From positions 3,162,001 through 3,226,000 of the forward strand of contig CP036296.1 in NCBI GenBank assembly GCA_007751255.1: a DNA stretch of 64,000 bases, written 5' to 3'. This document shows, one piece after another, positions 61,500 through 64,000 of the stretch. Position numbers and translations under genes: made by a program. The notes under the pieces were generated by a model. That model had not been told where the DNA came from and did no database searches. It saw nothing but the letters and a program-made list of their open reading frames with translations. Origin of the DNA: Engelhardtia mirabilis. Lineage in GTDB: Bacteria > Planctomycetota > UBA1135 > GCA-002686595. Position 1 is the first letter of the stretch. The number at the start of each line of letters is the position of its first letter.

Positions 61500-62612
61500 T
61501 CAGCCCTGCAAGGGGTTCTTCGGGGCCGCCGGCTCATTGAGCTGGCGAAGCTCCGCGGCCAGATCGAGGCCCGGGTCCTCGCGCTCGGAGAACTCCAGCA
61601 GCGCGAAGGCGGCCTTCATCTGCGGGTCCTTGATCGGCATGGTCGAGCTGGCGATGAAGACCGTGATGTCGTCGACCGCCTCTTCGTACCTGCCGAGTGC
61701 GTAGCGCAGCTGGGCGCGGCGGCTGTACAGGTCGGTGTAGCTGGGTTCCAGCTCGAGGGCGGCGTCGAGGTGGGGCAGGGCTAACGACAACTCCTCGCGG
61801 TTCACGTGAATGGACGCGGCGATCAAGTGGGTGTCGATCAGCAGGCGCCGCACGTCGCGTTCGCTCTGACGCATGCGCGCCTCCTCACGCACGTCGAGTT
61901 CGCGCTCTCGCAGGGCCCGCTGGTACCAGTCACGCTCAGCGGCGGCGGTGTCGAGCAGCTTCTGTGACCAGTCCAGGGCGGCGTCGTATTCCTCCAAGCG
62001 CGCCGCGATGCGTTGTTCGCCGTCCAGGGCGCGCAGGCTGCCGCTCTGGTCGACGAGTGTGCGGTCGTAGAGGTCGCGGGCCTCGAGCCAGGACTCCTTC
62101 GCCATCTTGGCCAGCTCGGCCGAGCGCTTGGCCGGCGAGCCGCGGTCCGGAAGGCGGTCGCCCGAGGCGATCTCCTCGGACAACTTGTCGTAGGCCACAC
62201 CGAGGCGCTCGAGCGCCGCCGCCAGGCCGAGCCAGGCGCGGGCCTCGCCGCCGTTGTCCTCGATGTACTGGTCGAAGACCCACTGGGCGCGCTCGAGACT
62301 CTCGATGTTCCCGCGACGCAGCAGGATCCAACCCAGCATCAGGCGCAGGCTGCGATCTTCGTCGTCGAGCTCCAAACCCTTCAGTGCCTGTCCCTCGGCG
62401 GCGTTGAGGTCGCCCAACTCGTAGTGCCCCAGGGCCGTCAGGCGATACATCTCGAGCTGCTTCTCGGGATCGACCTTGGCCTGGGGCCCACTCTGGCAGC
62501 CGGCGACCAGGGCCGCGGCGGCGACGGCTCCCAGCAGCAGGGTGCGGGAGCGGTGGAGCAGGGGGCGGGGCCGGTAGGCGGCTCGGAGGTCGGCGCTGAG
62601 GTGGGTCTGCAT
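61500..62612 (-). CDS. TPR-repeat lipoprotein
   Basis: A 370-residue protein with a lipoprotein signal (GAVAAAALVAGC; acceptor Cys near 38). The mature part consists of tetratricopeptide repeats, clear in LEMYRLTALGHYELGDLNAAEGQALKGLEL and LPHLDAALELEPSYTDLYSRRAQLRYALGRYEEAVDDI, with a long helical linker in the middle. Such lipoproteins act as assembly scaffolds. The ATG at 62612 is preferred. It is convergent with the PDZ-protein gene (about 25 bp apart). Confidence 0.85.
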   Translation of the reverse strand: MQTHLSADLRAAYRPRPLLHRSRTLLLGAVAAAALVAGCQSGPQAKVDPEKQLEMYRLTALGHYELGDLNAAEGQALKGLELDDEDRSLRLMLGWILLRRGNIESLERAQWVFDQYIEDNGGEARAWLGLAAALERLGVAYDKLSEEIASGDRLPDRGSPAKRSAELAKMAKESWLEARDLYDRTLVDQSGSLRALDGEQRIAARLEEYDAALDWSQKLLDTAAAERDWYQRALRERELDVREEARMRQSERDVRRLLIDTHLIAASIHVNREELSLALPHLDAALELEPSYTDLYSRRAQLRYALGRYEEAVDDITVFIASSTMPIKDPQMKAAFALLEFSEREDPGLDLAAELRQLNEPAAPKNPLQG

Positions 62613-62676
62613 GGTGCTCGAGGGGCGGACGGCTGGACCGTCGGGTGCAACACGATACCCCGCGGCGGCGGCGCGA

Positions 62677-64000
62677 CTACCGACCGGAGCCCGGGCCCGG
62701 CCCGCCCGCGGGCGCTCCGGGGTCATCGCCCCCGCGGTCGGTGCTCAGGAGGCGCTCGAGCCGGTCCGGCTCGATGCGGATCTGGCGGATCTTCCCGCCG
62801 CCCACCTGGACCATGCCGGGGGGGGCGCCCTTGGGCTTGCGGATCTGCTTGCGGAGGGCGAGGTGCACCGCCACCCGCCCGGCGTCCCTCAGGGGCGAGA
62901 AGTGGGCCGCCAGGTGGGCGGCGTCCAGCACGTCCTCCTGGTTGGGCTCACGGTCCTTGGCCACCCGCAGGATCACGTGGCTGCCCGGCGAGTCGGCCGT
63001 ATGCAGCCACAGGTCGTTGCCGCGGGCGATGCGGAGGCTGAGCTGGTCGTTGTCCCGCGCGTTGCGACCGACCAGGATCTCGCCACCGGCCCGGCCGGTG
63101 AAGGTCCGGTAGGGCAGTCGCGCGGCCTGGACCTGGACGCGCTTGGCGCGGTCCTGACCCAGGGGTTCGAGGAACTTGGCGGCCACGGCGCGCTGCTCGA
63201 TCTCCTCGGGCGCCGCGCCTTCGGCCAGATCCTCGAGGAGGCCCTCGATCGCGGCGATGCGCTTCGCGGCCAGGCCGGCCTCGCGCTCGATCTCGCCCGC
63301 GCTGCGTTCCAGCTTGTGGTAGCGGTCGAACTGGCGCTGGACGTTGGCCTGGGGCGAGAGCTTGGGGTCCAGAGCGATCACGCGCGTGGCGCCGTCGTCG
63401 TACCAGTCCTGGAGTTCGATCGACTCGAGCCCGCGGTGCAGTTGACCCATGGCGGCCTTGAGCAGCTCGGCGTCCTGCAAGACCCGCTCGGCGCCGGCGG
63501 CGGCCTCGCGACGCCGCTCGAGTCCGTCCGCCAGGGACCGTGCCCGGGACAGCTTGCGCTCGAGGCGCTGACGCACGCCCTTGCTCTCGCGCGCGGTGCG
63601 CGCGCCGTCGGCCGCGCCGCCGATGTGCCACTCGACGCGCCAGGACAGGGGCCCGTCGATCCTGCGCGGCCGCGCGTCCTCGTCGTCGACCTCGGGTTCC
63701 GGCAAGGCGATCGCGAGGGGCTCGTCGTCGGCGGCGGTTCCCGGCTTGCCCGGTGGGGGAGTCCAGGGCTGGCCAACGATCAGCCGTGGGGTCGCTCCCG
63801 CCTTGCTCGGCGGGGGCACGAGGATCGCCTGCACCAGCTCGCGGCCGTCGAGCAGCACCAGGTTGGCGTGCCGCCCGGTCAGCTCGGCCACCAGGGCCGG
63901 GCGCGGGACCTCGCCCGTGGCGTCGCGGAAGCGCAGCAGGGCGATGCGGTCGCCGCGTGGCTGCTCGATCGCCGCCAGGGTGCTGCCGACCAAGAGCGCG
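62677..64000 (-). CDS. NFACT/RqcH-family RNA-binding protein, 5' end outside window
   Basis: At least 440 residues, cut by the window edge. The N-terminal NFACT-N part is incomplete. A coiled-coil middle (about 130-260 of the visible part) is followed by the NFACT-R domain (PYRTFTGRAGGEILVGRNARDND, NDLWLHTADSPGSHVIL), the highly conserved signature of the family. RqcH/Rqc2 proteins bind stalled large ribosomal subunits and add alanine tails to the nascent chain. The usual length (about 570) suggests 100-150 residues are missing. Confidence 0.92.
   Translation of the reverse strand, partial: ALLVGSTLAAIEQPRGDRIALLRFRDATGEVPRPALVAELTGRHANLVLLDGRELVQAILVPPPSKAGATPRLIVGQPWTPPPGKPGTAADDEPLAIALPEPEVDDEDARPRRIDGPLSWRVEWHIGGAADGARTARESKGVRQRLERKLSRARSLADGLERRREAAAGAERVLQDAELLKAAMGQLHRGLESIELQDWYDDGATRVIALDPKLSPQANVQRQFDRYHKLERSAGEIEREAGLAAKRIAAIEGLLEDLAEGAAPEEIEQRAVAAKFLEPLGQDRAKRVQVQAARLPYRTFTGRAGGEILVGRNARDNDQLSLRIARGNDLWLHTADSPGSHVILRVAKDREPNQEDVLDAAHLAAHFSPLRDAGRVAVHLALRKQIRKPKGAPPGMVQVGGGKIRQIRIEPDRLERLLSTDRGGDDPGAPAGGPGPGSGR

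Overview
The window is GC-rich chromosomal DNA (roughly two thirds G+C by eye) from a Gram-negative-type bacterium. Lipoproteins, a beta-barrel-like envelope protein, pseudopilins, a DUF4388 protein, a secreted propeller/HExxH protein and a ThiF-family protein with an extra C-terminal domain suggest a planctomycete-like organism. There is no rRNA gene here, so the phylum is an inference. TTG and GTG starts are frequent, and adjacent genes often overlap by 1-4 bases.

Host region 1 (1-33107). It opens with a GAF-SpoIIE phosphatase (partial), a DUF58 protein and a BatA-like membrane protein, all translationally coupled. A convergent flippase-like protein and an NhaC-type antiporter follow, then a small membrane protein, asnS and a large secreted protein. 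Next come a HEAT lipoprotein, a secreted protein of unknown function, a DUF4388-TM-PEGA protein, a MobA-like/ThiF-like pair, a beta-barrel-like lipoprotein and tRNA-His. The stretch 21.8-24.75 kb is accessory: two unknown genes, an IS630-family element and small palindromic elements. It is followed by a pseudopilin/PilX cluster with a HEAT protein and two envelope proteins.

Integrated element (33146-49930, about 16.8 kb). A P4-like element has inserted exactly in the anticodon loop of a tRNA-Arg(UCU) gene. The 3' half of the gene lies at 33108-33152 and the 5' half at 49924-49962, with a 7-bp core (TTAGAAG) at both ends. Next to the right end are a tyrosine recombinase, an excisionase-like HTH protein and a primase-helicase. 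A two-armed array of 11-bp iteron-like repeats lies beside the primase gene. The middle holds a terminase-small-like protein, a GIY-YIG endonuclease, several small unknown proteins and a sigma-70 factor. The left end is cargo: a DUF4062 protein, an adenine methyltransferase facing a PLD-type nuclease, and a HARE-HTH/GIY-YIG nuclease. It also carries a complete tRNA-Arg(UCU) of its own (34042-34118), which could replace the host tRNA that the insertion breaks. I see no capsid, tail or large-terminase genes, so it resembles a phage satellite or integrative element rather than a complete prophage.

Host region 2 (49963-64000). It contains tRNA-Pro, purD, a Fur-family regulator, a small lipoprotein, purQ and purL (with fused PurS-like segments), then accA divergent from purL. 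An ECF sigma factor with a membrane anti-sigma factor, a PDZ protein, a TPR lipoprotein and an NFACT/RqcH-family protein cut by the window edge complete the window.
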